Source: Solea solea (lineage: Eukaryota; Chordata; Actinopteri; Pleuronectiformes; Soleidae). From it: a stretch of DNA of 64,000 nt. Below, piece by piece: positions 1 through 13,600 of the stretch. Where the stretch lies: contig NC_081136.1 in the NCBI RefSeq assembly GCF_958295425.1, positions 14,963,381 to 15,027,380 of the forward strand, given 5' to 3'. Under the pieces are notes generated by a model. That model saw nothing but the letters and a program-made list of their open reading frames with translations. It searched no databases and was not told the DNA's origin. A program made the translations under genes and the position numbers. How positions within the stretch are numbered: position 1 is the stretch's first letter; each line of letters begins with the position of its first letter.

Positions 1-2441
1 TTGTTTTTTTAAATGCACTGAGCTAGATAAATTTGTATCTTCATAGGTCGTATTATCCAGGGGACAAGGACATGCTCAGAGGTCATTAACTGCAGCCATT
101 TTGCTTGGCCAACTATTTCAACTCTCTCCCACACTCCTCTTACCCTCCCATCCCTGTCCCTTGTTTTGCTCTGCCACCAGCTGAGCTGCTAAATCCGTCT
201 CTTCTCTGTTAAGTATTGCTGCCTTGTGCTATGCCAAACAAGTCTGGATCTACATATATTCAAACTCAACAAAATGCCCAAGTTGAATGAATGCCACAGC
301 CCAGTCAATTTAGCATATGGAGGAAAAGGCTATGCTTATGCATGGGGGTGGGTAGAGGAGATTGCTCGAGATTTAGTTTGACTGAGGCAGCTCATTTTGT
401 ATGGGTTTCTCAACCTCACAGATGATTTTTCTTGGTGTTTTTTTTGGTTGTGGCTTACAAGGAAAATGGGAATATATATATAAAAAAAACACTGCATTAT
501 CTGTGAGCTGGGAGCAAAATTAATGTGTTTGGACTACAGATGGTCCACAAAGGTATTCTGATTTATAGCGTGTTGTGGTGCATTACAGCACAAAGTGATA
601 TATCAAAAGCAGTTGTGCGTGTTCAGGTAAATTGGTAGCTCTCGCAAAAAGGAAAGAAAAGCGAGAGTGGAAATGTGGTGTCTGTTATTTTGCCTCTTCC
701 CCTCCATATCAAAGTGATAGAGATTGATTTCACAGTAGTTAAATAACTCCTCACAGATATTATGTGCATGCATTGGGAGTAAGACAAATCACAGATCAAA
801 TCTTTAACAAGTGATGGCTACGGCAACCAACTGAGAACAATACATTTTAAAATTAATTCAAGTAACTTATCGACCAGATTAAAACTGTTTTGATAAAAAA
901 GGATGTTACATATGTCAAATGTAACATAATTCATTCAACTCAGTAACAGAATTCTCAGAAAAGTCTCAGACCACGACAAGTGACAAACTTTATCGTAGCC
1001 TTAATGCAGCACTCGTTATGTCAGTTTCCATGGTGGGGATCAACATTCTCAATGCTATAGTAGACGGCTATAATGCATTTTATGGCATGTTTGGAGGAGA
1101 GACTTTATGTAATTTAACTGCATAACAACTGATTAAATCCTTATAAGCAACTTGAGAGATGTTAATGTTTTCACTCTCAGTGATTACATGGCTGCTGATA
1201 CAAGCTGTTCAAATGAGAAAGTTGGTGAGTCAGTGGGAGAAATCCCTTGAAATAACAACTTTCATTAGCTGTGCAATCTGAAACACATTGGAGTGCGTGT
1301 GTGTGTGTGTGTATGAACAATATTGTCCCATCCACAAAAAACACACTGGCCTGTGGAAGGATGAGGCTGAGTGTATACTATGCATGACGTCCTGACACAA
1401 TAGAAGAGCCACTATTACAGTAATCAGCATTCAATCATATGAATAATCATTAAAACATTGCTAAATTAAATCTTTACACGACACAGTGATATCATTTCGA
1501 TGGACACCTACTTACAGTAAATCAAGCATATTAATCTTGAACAAACACTGAAGTTCCCTTATTCCTTTTTTTAAGATGCCGTTTCAACCATCATTAACCA
1601 TATAATCTGCAACTAAAATTAAAAATAAATACAATAACAATCTGGTCAGCTTGTTCCTGTAAAAAACGTGTCCCGCTAATTATCTATGAAGAACTACAAC
1701 ATTAAGTCCACAAGCCTTTAGCTTTTTCCATACAAATGCACTGTCTGTGGCCTTTTATGCTAAATGAAAAAGCTTCATAACACTGTGGTGCAAAACAGGA
1801 CTGGGGAGGCAAAAACATGACTCATTGAACCAGCCAGAATGTGGATGTTCTCATTATAACAGAGTTATCTCCGGCTCTGCACTGGAGTGAAAGGACCTGA
1901 TTAGAGAGAGAGAAGCTAATGACACGTTGAGAGTGGAATGTCACTCAATGCACATTAAACATTTAGACATCTGCTAAGAGAATGTGCTACTATAATGTTC
2001 ATGTCCTGCTTTCAGCCAACAGCAACCACAAAGTATATAAGGCCAGGGGAGAGACATGCTGACTGATATGGCAGACAATTAGGGACTGTGTTAAATAGGG
2101 ATGTCAATTAAAGCTTCTTGGATTCACTTGTCTTCACTCGCATTTCAATCTGTTCCAGTACAAATTACAATTTCTCCACTCCCACAATTGAGTGTCACAG
2201 AGTAGAAAGGCAAAACGAAAATAAGTTCAGCGGGCTGCTCTAAATGGTTCATTAACTTAACAGCCCTTACATACTCGATACTTTTTAAGTTTTATTAGTT
2301 CAAAGTTAACCTCCAGCTCAGTTTGGAAAACTTTCTAGGTTTGACACAAATCAAACATGCACTCCGTGCATTCCACTGGATCCTTCACATGAGACTTCAA
2401 AGCCTTGAGTGGAGCCATGGTTCTTCCCACTGATCTCATAC
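1..2441 (-). other. Start of intron 21 (at least 2.4 kb)
   Basis: AT-rich sequence downstream of the last visible exon. I looked on the minus strand for the next NBD1 exon (GRTIxxSTHHMDEAD) and found no match. It contains a (GT)n run at 1293-1312. Confidence 0.75.
1293..1312. repeat. (GT)n microsatellite
   Basis: Nearly perfect GT run in intron 21. Confidence 0.9.
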
Positions 2442-2579
2442 CTTGTTTGTACTTTAACAACAGTTCCCAGATCCCCCTGCGGGCATAGGGGTCGACTCCT
2501 GCTGTGGGTTCATCTAGGATGACAATTTTTGAGCCTCCAACAAATGCTATGGCCACAGACAGCTTCCTCTGCATGCCAC
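2442..2579 (-). CDS. ABCA4-like exon 21: NBD1 signature, Walker B and D-loop
   Basis: Encodes residues 1030-1076: [46 protein letters not shown]. Walker B Asp1052 and catalytic Glu1053 are present. It is 138 nt. The acceptor is ttgtcttctag and the donor CAAG|gtatga. The next family exon (H-loop, STHHMDEAD) is not found between 1 and 2441. Confidence 0.98.
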
Positions 2580-5500
2580 CTAGAAGACAAAACAAGCCGT
2601 TATATTATGATCTGAATATCATTTTTAATGACAAATAACTGCAGCCGATACAAAATTGACAATCATAGTTGCTTGTAATCAGTGAATAGTATTAAATAAA
2701 GTCAATATTGAGACAATAGTGGGGACAGGTTATGGAGTAAGCATGTTGAGATGTACGTATCCATGTTTTTGAAGGCTGGGAGGAAGATATACCTCACTAA
2801 GGTTATTACAGTCACCACTCATAGAGAGCTGTTCAAATGCATCCAATGTAGTGTTAATGTAGTGGAAATGTCAACATGCATCAACCTTGAAAGTCATATT
2901 TTGCTCACAAGCAATCCATGACTGGGGACAATTTATCAAACAGGACTCGCTCCTGCCCCCAGACAATGAATTATAACCTGTGACATGCAGGTACTGTGTA
3001 TGTGTGTGTGTGTATGTTGAGCGTGTTGCTTGTTCATGTGCTAGCAGAGGAATGGCATAACTAAACCGCTTTATCCTGAGCAGAAAGGTTCATTTCCAGA
3101 TGATATATCTTCCCAGAAATAAATGCACCATATACACAAGCTGATGCACACGAGAAAAATATCATTTACATCTCTGCATAATTTCATTCACAACGTCAAG
3201 GAAACACAGATGCTAAAGACGTCGACAGACACGCACCTGACAGGTTCTTAGCAAGATCCTTCCGTTTGTGTGGTAAACCAACATCCTTAATCATCTGGTC
3301 CATCTCATTTTTCACCTCATCACGGCTGAGTCCCTTCAGTCGAGCATAGAAGTAGATGTGTTCTTCCACTGTCAGCCTGGGGACGGGAAAATAATTCAAA
3401 AACACGTGCTTGACAGACACATGGGGTGTCACAAACAACCAAAGAGGGCATCCTGTGCCAAAACGTCACATTAAAGCATTTTGGAAGATGATCCACTACT
3501 CTGAAGTGAACTAAACTAATATGATGTAATTTCCAGCTCAATGTTTGCATGAATATTTTAACTCCATTTAACAAAGATGCTTTGACTGCCTTGTATTAAT
3601 ATTAATGAAAGTAATTTGTAGGTGCTAAGCTATAATTATGATGTAGGACTCCGGTTGACTTGCAGTAGTCACTTTATAGAGGGGGACTCTTAAGGTGAAA
3701 AAAAAATACTGCATAATGGCAGAGAATGATGATATGAGGAAAAGTTCGGCGGCTGGATTGAAGTACATTTAATTTTTAGCATAAAAGAAATAATGATGTG
3801 TTGATGTGAAAAATAAGCTGAGACTGAGCCCTCATTAGGCACACGATTAAATTGCTCTGTGATGATTTCTTCCCCTTCTTCTTTTTTAATACTGCAGAGG
3901 CAAAACATAATTATACTAATGACCAGTTGAGAACATGGATTGATGGCTATCTGCTTTACGTTCACTCACTCATTGAATAAGACATTGTGCTGTGGGCACA
4001 TTCCCAAATATTTCCGGATGCTGTCCATGTTAGAGAGGATGTCGTATCCATTGATGAGGGCTGTGCCGGATGTAGGCGGGAATAGTCCTGTCAGAATCGA
4101 CCTAGAAAAGAGAACGTACAGTACATACCGAAGCTTAGAGGTTAGTTTTAACTTTTAATATAGTGACAATCATAAAGAGGAGGAAAGTTTTTATAACTTC
4201 AAAGCAGTTGGCGTCAAACAAGGCCCAGCTATATATATTTAAAGCTCTATTTAAATATACCAGGCAATTGACGTCTTGTCTCTTCTGACCAACACACTGC
4301 ATTCTAATTAAATTTTCATAAAGTAGGGGAAATGATTTTTCTGTCACAAGGACTGAAAAATGGAACCACCAACATGGCTCTGACTGTCTATATCATCCCC
4401 ATTAACTTCTATTCAGTCTCAGGTCATTAATGTTTAATTACAAGTACACCAAACAAAAAAACAACAGTGCGATAAACAAACACACGAGATTACACACATA
4501 TTTGCACCACCATAAAGCAGCACAAATTCAGTAGTATCAGTGAATCTCACAGATGGATAGATATCTGCCATCTTGCAGGGAATGCAATGAAACAGAGCTT
4601 CAGTGTGCCACAGTCCTTCCTCTGTCCTTTGAGTTATTGTGCACTGTTATGTTTCGTTACAGTGCTCAGAGCGGATTTCTTCCCTCAGCCTTTAGTCTTG
4701 CATTACTTGCTCTCTCTCCCTCTCTTTCTCTCACTCATTCTTTCTGGGCCACTGGGTTTCATTTATTTGCTGTCATCCTAAACCCCTTTCCAACCTTTCC
4801 ACAATTTTTTAAATAGCAATTAGATGCCTCCCTCTATCAACACAACAGCTGACTCTGTGTGATAAATGCCCTCTGAGAAGATGTCACTGCTTGAAAGCAC
4901 TGACCACTGAATTATTGTAGCTACAGTGTGCTCGGCATTGTGAACAAGTTAGATTAGTTGCACCCAGTGAAATTACACAAACACTGAACCCAGTGTGGCA
5001 GAGCATGGGCGAAATAGATAAAACAGCTCACATTGTGGTCGTTTTTCCAGCTCCATTGTGGCCAAGAAAAGATGTGATCTGATTCTCATAGAAGTCCACA
5101 GTTAGTCCATCAACAGCAAGCTTCTTCCCAGTCTTGTAGATCTTGACAAGATTGCGGATGGAGACCCCTGCCTTCATATTGGGTGGTGGTTTCTCCAGAT
5201 ATTCTTTGGAAACACATACATACAAACAAAGAAACCAGCATTAAAAAAAGGTGTATTATATCTGTGCAAGTTTTGAATAACCATCCATCCATTGTCTACC
5301 GCTATATTCTCAACATGAGGGGCTGCTGGTGCCAGTCCCAGGTGACATAGGATGAAAGGTGGGCTACAACCTGGACAACCATTTACTGTCACACTCACAT
5401 TTGGGCAATTTAGAGTGTCCAATTAACCTCTGCATGTTTTTTTTTTGACTGAGTACCCGGAGAAAACCCATGCACATACAGGGAAAACATGCAAACTCCA

Positions 5501-8500
5501 TGCAGAAAGGCCCTTGATCCGACAGGGTCGTAAACCCGGATCTTTTTGCTGCAAGGCAACAGCTCATATCACTACACCGCTGTGTGACCTAGATATCTTA
5601 CAAAGATAAGACGAGAGGGTGGCAGCTCTCTCAGAAACAAGGACAAATAAAAAATAAGATCATACTTTTTATTTTTTTGTTGCTGCAAACCAATTACCTA
5701 CTATTTATATCTGCTGATTGGGAAAAAAGTTTTTTATCACCTTGTGCGACAAATACAGCGCTAATCACTCGCGCAATAAGAGCACACACACAGTCAACTG
5801 TGAGATGTGGCAAATCCATCATGACTGAGTGGGTTACACTATGACAATAGGAGAAACAAAAATGTTATGACCGTTTACCGTTCTGTTCAGTGAAGTCCTT
5901 TGGAAAACCGGGGTCAACACTGGTTGTTGAGGCTTTGCCACACCAATAAGATGCAGTGAAGGGGAAATACCACGGCTTAGGGATTCCATATTGTCCTGGA
6001 ATTGAGCGTGGAGAATATTATTAACATTTGAATAATGGCCTGGCTTGAGGGAATGTGGTATTTCACTGTGTAGGATTCCCCTCGACAGCCTGACAAAATT
6101 CATGCTTTCTTTTAATTAGAGTCAGCGAGAAAAGCACAAGGGCTCGTTAGGACAGCAGAAGCAGTTGAATACTGATTTCAGCGAGACCACAAAAGGGAAT
6201 AAAATATATATAGTCAAATATATCATCTTTTCAGATCATTAATTGGAAATACATAATGATTACCTGGAAAGACATTCTCAATGTACCAGGTGAGTGTCCA
6301 GTACAAGGCAGCATCAAAAAGCATCATGATGTTGGACAGCAAGAAGGTGTAGCGCTCCCCATCTTCTGGACTCTGGTTAATGTTGTACCACTGAATGCCG
6401 ATGCCCTGCTCCTCATACTTGGCAAAGTTCTCACAGCCGTAGCCAAAGGCCACGCATGACAATAAACTCTGAAGAAGACACATGTGACAAAAGGAAAGAC
6501 ATTAATAGTTAAAGGAGTGAGTGGTTTGATATTTTATGAAATAGGCAAGTTTAGTGCTGAACGTTAAATGGGACTATTTATACCTTTTATATTTTTAATT
6601 ATATTAATAAATATTAATGAGTGAGGACTAAATAAAGAGTAACCAAGTGAGGCCTAAATAAATTATGTACATCAGGTAGCTTATTTGGGCTGTATTATGT
6701 CCACTTTCACACACAGTATATGATCTGTTGACAGTTGTCACAAACATTATTGAAATCAATTGCGGGGGCAGAACCAGTTAGATTTTGATGTGGATCACAT
6801 CGCACAGGGAAATCAAAACACTTCCATCCATTTCTTAGGAAATAACAAATGGTTCCTAATGTAAACCAGACAAAAACACAGTTAAACGCAGTATCTGGTA
6901 GGATGTCAGCTGTTTTTTTTCGTTGCCTCTTAACATCTCTGAGGACGTTTCAACCAAACAAAAACAAGACAGAAACTAAAGCGTACGTGCTGCAAACTGA
7001 GATTGGTTGGCTCTTTTATACAGAAGGAAATTGCAAATGATGTGTTGCCTATGAGACATCATCTGCCATGGCCTATCACTCTGCGTTGCCATGTTGCGTG
7101 CCAGCTGTTTTATCATGCCTCATTTGCTCGCAGCATTTTCACTGCGACAGAAGCCGTTGCTGTTTCAAGTTTTAGAGACGAATGATCACGGATACTGTCA
7201 ACACACTGCTGCATTACCAGGGGCAGAATCAGAAAAGCTCTGCGGTGACACCAAACCTCGAGCCTTGCTACCAACACTGCTGGCATCTTCCCGGCTTGTC
7301 TTCCACTGCCCATCCACTGCCAAGCAAGTCAGTCAGCAGATGAGAGGTGACAGGACAGGGCTAGTGGACACACATCCTTGACCTCTTCATTGAATGGCTG
7401 ACAAGAACGGGAGCCACGCGTCTTTGGCTTTAGAGAAAAGGGCATGAGTTTGGAAAGAAGACAAGCCCCCCTCCTTTGAACACATGTCAACACTGCAGAC
7501 ATAACAACCATTCAGTTGACTGTAGACAAGACGGTGTAATCAGGGTTGAAATGACGGAGAGTGATTCTAATCGACACAAATGAACGTCTGTCTGTAGAAG
7601 TTTGCTCAAATAAACTGTTGTCGTCAATTTGAGAAATAAATTACAAACGTGAAAAAGAGGCTGAAGCTGCAATAATCAGTCTATAAATAAATTACTCCAC
7701 TGCATGAAGATAATAATCATCGAGGGAACCGACAGCTGAATGGTTAAATAAAACATGTCATTTTTCCTCGTTTACTTTTATACTTTAACTAATGAATACA
7801 AAAGTTGCAGTCTACATTTAAATCAGTGAAAGCCACGGCACCACAAATAAAGTCCAAACAAAATTCATGTGTTAATTAGATGCCAGATGTCGCAAAGGCT
7901 TTAATTAACAATTTTCAGAAGTAAAACTAGCAACTAGCCAAGTTTTAAATTGCTTTGAAGACCTCACTATTTTTGACTTTTCCTGGATATAAAAGAACCC
8001 TTGATTCTCTCTTGTTTCAATCCTTATTAAAAATTGAAACTGACAGAGAAAGAAAACCGTCAAAGAAGCAGTACGTAGGACGTTGGATTGTGACTGTGAC
8101 TGATACACTGCCTGGAGTTCTTCTTTGGCACCGAGCTGCAGTCAAAACATGTTCATATAAACGTAGGTGATCTTTTAAAATTCTGAATAAATGCTTCATT
8201 ATTGAGGGAGACGTGCGGAATAATTTGTATTCCACATCACGATGTGGCTCTTTCTAAGCTAGAGGAGACGGAGAGAGAGAGTGAGAGAGAGAGAGAGTGA
8301 GTGTGTGCCTCTGCACATACATACACTTCTCTGATAAAGTGTGGGGATGAACAGGATGGTGGTTTGGTCAGAGGAACATTGCTCATGCTAATTAGAGGGC
8401 TAGAGGGCTATCCATCTAGTTGGAGCAGGGGAGAAAAATGCCAGTGCCGAGGGACAACCTAGCAATGGCACTTTATGTAGAGATTAAATAAGGTTTACAA

Positions 8501-10606
8501 GACCTTATATGTAAAGCTCCAAACTAATCTGGACGCTTTCTGTAAAATTAAATGGGCTTTACATTTTCCTAAAGAAAAGGACTGGCATAATTTCCACGGA
8601 CTAACTCAAAGAGAAGTGGTTTTACAAAAGATAACAAGAAGATTAAAGCGTGTGCCATGGAAGATATTATTGCTGACTGCAAATATATCAACGTGATAAT
8701 CAAGGGATTGTTTATTTACCAAAAGAGCAAAAATGACCTGATCTAAATTCTAGGATGATGCACTTGCATGCACAACAATGACGTTTTACATTTTGTGTCT
8801 TTGTCTGCAAAAAAGACAGCAAGTGGACAAATGATAGTGGCAAAAATCGTAAAGGTCACAGAGAAAGGCTACACTGAAAGTTGAGCAATGGTGAACAATT
8901 TATCTTTATCCCTTCGAGGATTCAAGAAAGTCCCTTACTTCCATAGTTTCTCTGTCTAGTCTCATCTTTTATCTAAATATTTGATATTTCTGTCATTTGT
9001 TTAACAAAAGTCTTCAGGTTTGCACCACAGTCTGTCAGAACAAGGTAACAGCATTAATATTTAAAATAAATCCTACATGTGTTTCTGTTGCAATTTGAGT
9101 TCTCAGGCACAGACTTGTGCAGATGATAACAACAAATCTATGACAGATATTAATGGCGCCAAGTGAATGTACTTCACTTGGAACAAGTGACTATGACTGC
9201 CTAAACTGGGATTATAGTGACAACAAACCTAACCTGAGATTAAGGCTGAAAACTGAGCTAGGCTGATAACAGCAGGAGAAGATATTAAAACATGTCAGCG
9301 CTAAAGACAGACTTACCACAGCAACCTTGGCCGGGAAACCCATGACGTCCCTCCAGGCATAGCAGAGGATGTGCGGCAGATAGAGGACAAAGTAGATGAG
9401 GCCGCCACACGCCGCTGCTAAGTTGGCCTTGGAGAAGAAGACGCTAATGAAGAAGCACTGAGTGATGGTGACCACACAGAACACCAGCAGGAAGACAAAG
9501 ATTACTGAGGGGTCGCTGTACTGCAGCACTTTCCCGTACTGTGTCAAAAGAAATAAAATAAAAGATGGGGGAAAAAAAACAAACATGTAAACATAATTCA
9601 TATAAATCACACACCAACATGCAGAGAAATATTTTAGGTTGGTTGAAAAGCCAAGCAAACAGAGAAACATTAAGACTATTTGATTATTGATTAGTTGGAA
9701 GACAACACAGGCAGAGTAAAAGGTGTTTGAAACTGGTCAAAAAACATTTGATAATTTGCAAAAAAAAAAACATTTTTCGCATGGACTCATTTTTTTTAAA
9801 ATATATAATCTGAAGTCATTAAACATGTCACTCTTTTATTCTGCCTGCTTGAAAGAGAACCGTTCTCTAATTTTAGAGAGTTACTCCTGAATCCACCCAT
9901 TCACCCACATTTCACCATGACACTGTCTTCACTCAGCTTAATTCACTGTAAGATAATGATGCCAATAAAGTGGATGCTATTATGACCAAAGAACCATTAC
10001 ATGATACTGTATGAATCTTTCTCATCTTTCTCCTAAATTTACACAGGCTAAATGAACAACTGCCATTATTTTTGAACAGAGGTCCCTTTGGAAACTGCAG
10101 ACACTTTGGTGGCCAGAACTCTCCAAAAGTAGTAGTAAAAGGTTCTCCTTCAAAGACTGTTCAATCATTCTAAAATCACCTTTAGTATGAGGGCAAGGAA
10201 GAGAGCACTTAAAGCAAGTGGAACGACACTGGACACTGCCCAGCTCAACCAATAGATGGCACTTTTCAGGCCCATGATCCTCACGGTCTCCTTCAGCCTA
10301 GCCTCTTTCTCTGCAACAATGCTCTTTACGATCATGGCCACTGAGTAGATCCAAGCTAACGTCATGTATAAGGGGAGGGAGCGTGCCAGAGACCGGAGGA
10401 ACCTGAAGGATTGAGGAGCCAGACCAGTTAAAACAATCAATCCACGCAGTATTAATCACAATGCCACATGTTATCAAATTGTAATCGCATTTCTTTGGAG
10501 ATGCATTTGATAAATACAGTATATGTCATTTTCCCACCACCACTGCGCTGGGTTGGAGTGGGTCGGGCAAAAGACACCAAAGAAGGCACCATTATAAATC
10601 CCTCCA

Positions 10607-10639
<33 letters not shown>

Positions 10640-13600
10640 ACTATAGTTAATTTTTACCTTTTACCTGTTCAAGTTATCAACATTTTTTCTGCTCGCACAT
10701 AGAAATCAACACACACACACGCATATCATCCGACATCTTGTCAGACAGAGGTGCTTGAGGTTTAACACTTCACAATGCAATGATCTTGGATCGGTTATGT
10801 GTCATTGTTATTATTTATTTTTATTCTTGCATGAATTTATGATTGATGAGGTGTCAATAGCTGTCTCCCACCTGTGGTCTCCGGCACTGTCACTTGAGTT
10901 CCTTTAACATTGCTGCTGCATGTGTTGCAAAACACAACACATTCATCAAATTTTAATGACCGACAGCTAGCACGGCAAGACATTTCGGAAGGTGCTTTCA
11001 CGCTGTCAAAACAAGGAGAGTCTGTTTGGATGAGGCACACGGTAGCAGCGATGGGTATTGATCACCACTGATCTGTGTTATTTACACGGAGTTCTTGTCA
11101 CACACACCTGAATTGAGGAGGTTTCAGATGGGAGCCAAATATGGGAACAGTGTAAATACATTTGCCTGGTTCCACATAATGAATGCATTGCCTCCTTCAT
11201 AATGAAAGAGGAAATATGTGTAAATTGGCTGAGGACTCAGGTGCAGGTGACAAAACTGGTTGTTGTCACACCTAATCCACATACAGCCTTATGATAATTA
11301 CCATTTGATTTGCTATTATTATTAATGTGCCGAAAATGGCTGTGAAATTATCATTTAGAATGGGCCTGTGATTTGAATACACATTGTACTTGCAGTGGCT
11401 CCTCCAAGGCACTCGACTAACTCAATTTATTGTTATTAATGTTTACAAATTGTCGATGGCTTGCAAACACATTAGGCGGAAGGGAAATTACATTTCATCC
11501 AGCTGTTCAAATATCAGTTGTTTATTTACCAGCCACATTTTCAAATTAAACTGCAAAAATTGATTAGGCCGATCTAAATTAACCAATCCTTTTAGGTTTC
11601 ATTAATGCTTACAAAACAATAAGTTGTTCGAGGATGTGCTCTGTCTGACGAAACTCTCTTTCTATATTATACAGTATGTCATGAGGGGTGCAGCTTTTTT
11701 TGAAAATCGTGCGCTTATATACTCATATTAGCTAAATAAGAAAAATCTTAAACATACTAATACACTTACTGAGCTTTCGCCATTGTCTTCAGCCCCTAGT
11801 GTATCTTGTTTTTGATGAGTATGTGTTTAATGGGTGTTGAAATATTCAGTACAATATTCAGCACAAAGCAAAACATATTTGAACACTAAAATTGGAAAAT
11901 GAAAGGAATAGAAAACAGGAATATCAAACCACAAACTAAAATAAGGTAAAATAATATAGAGGTAATTAATTTTCAGTACCAAATATTCACTTGGCTTCTT
12001 GGTGTACAAGGCACAGAGGATGAGGTGATGCTATTCAAAGATATATAAACAAAATACTACTGGTGTGGTTTAATTAAACTTAATTACGCATTTGGCTGCA
12101 TGCTTAATTAATTAGCCCAGGAAGGCTGATTTAAAGAATCAGAAGTAATGATTTGATTCTGTGTTCTGTAATTGGTTATGATTAACAACAGCATGAATAC
12201 CAAAACACAAAGCATGAACAATTTGCCGCCATTAAATGACCCACATTTTCCATATTACTGCAAGAATATTTGCATTTTTGTTGTGCAAGTTTAATAAGTT
12301 AACAAGTTCAAATTTAGAACATGTGCATTATATTCTCATGCTGATGCTTTGTATTTTGATACTTTCCAGTATGGGACTCTTGTCTACTGACCTTAACCAA
12401 GATACTTATGAGCAAACAGGGAACTGTGAGCAGAATAATGTTCTCTGTGAAACTTGAAGACCAAAGGGCTCCATTTCGAATGCCAACAACACGCAGCACT
12501 TCCTTGAGCCTGAGCTCCTTCTCCAGCACCAGGCATTTGATGATCATGGACACAGAGTACATGAAGGCCAGCACCAGGAACATTGGAAACATGCTTCCAA
12601 TACTGGAAATGAAGCTGGATGTTGAAGAAAACAATCGAAAACATCAGGACTGCACATTTGCACAGAAAGGGAACTGTATGTTGAAAACATAGCAATTTTG
12701 GCCGATTAATTATTTAATATGCTGCCTAATGCATACAGTCTTTAAATTAACCCTCCCCTTAACCCTTAGTGCTCACACGACACAGATCAGTGCACCTTCG
12801 TAAATTGCCATGGGAATAATATGCCACACCTTATATGGACATCCTGGGGGTGTGTGTTTATAGGACACATTGTCTTATGTGATGTTGCCTTATCCTCCAT
12901 ATGAGGGTCACAGGGGGTGCTGTGCCAATCTCAGCTGACATAGGGTGATTGGCGGGGTAGATCCTGGACGGGTCGCCAGTCCATCTCAGGGCCACATACA
13001 GACAGACAACCATCCACTCACACTTATGGCCAATTTAGAGTGTCCATTTTACCTAATCCCCATATAGCATGTTTTTGGACTGTGAGGCAGTAGCGATGAT
13101 TTTGCAGAAGTCACAAAAAAAACTTTTTTCTTTTATGCTTGTTTGTAAAAAATGAGGAGGTATTTCCAAATTTCACAAATTTCAAAAAAATTCTGCTGTG
13201 TTTAAATAATTGGTGAAAATTTCATCAGATTGCCTATAGGCTGTGCTCAAAAAAAGAATGTAAGACACTATATTGCACATTCTTATAGCCTCTGTATATA
13301 CTTTTTAACATAGTAATGGAAATGCTCTGTGCTCTAAGGGTTAAATACTTGTTGTTGTTCAAACTATTTTGGCAAAATGTTGATTGGATGTAATGGTCAG
13401 TTTAGGTTTGTGGTGCTGTTGAACAGAACTGCATTAGACAGATTGTTGCCTCATAAATTGGGGAAGACAAAATGATGACAGATGATAGTGACGGGTCTCT
13501 CTCTCGTTCGCTATACATGACATGTAGAGATTACAATTACAAATTACAGTGTGTTATTGCAAATTGGATTACGAACTGATATACAGTGTGTACTCACTTT

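Noticed and set aside
2335..2441. Extension of exon 21 past the donor into the intron
   Set aside because: Family similarity stops exactly at CAAG|gtatga; the further codons do not resemble the expected RTIxxSTHHMDEAD and end at a stop.
1..2441. Possible H-loop exon of NBD1
   Set aside because: No minus-strand match to STHHMDEAD..GDRIAI with splice sites; it must lie beyond the window.
12392..12614. Exon 14A as a dead relic or part of a tandem gene copy
   Set aside because: It has no stop or frameshift, exact length and phase, and usable splice sites; no other duplicated exons were seen between 10.4 and 19.2 kb.
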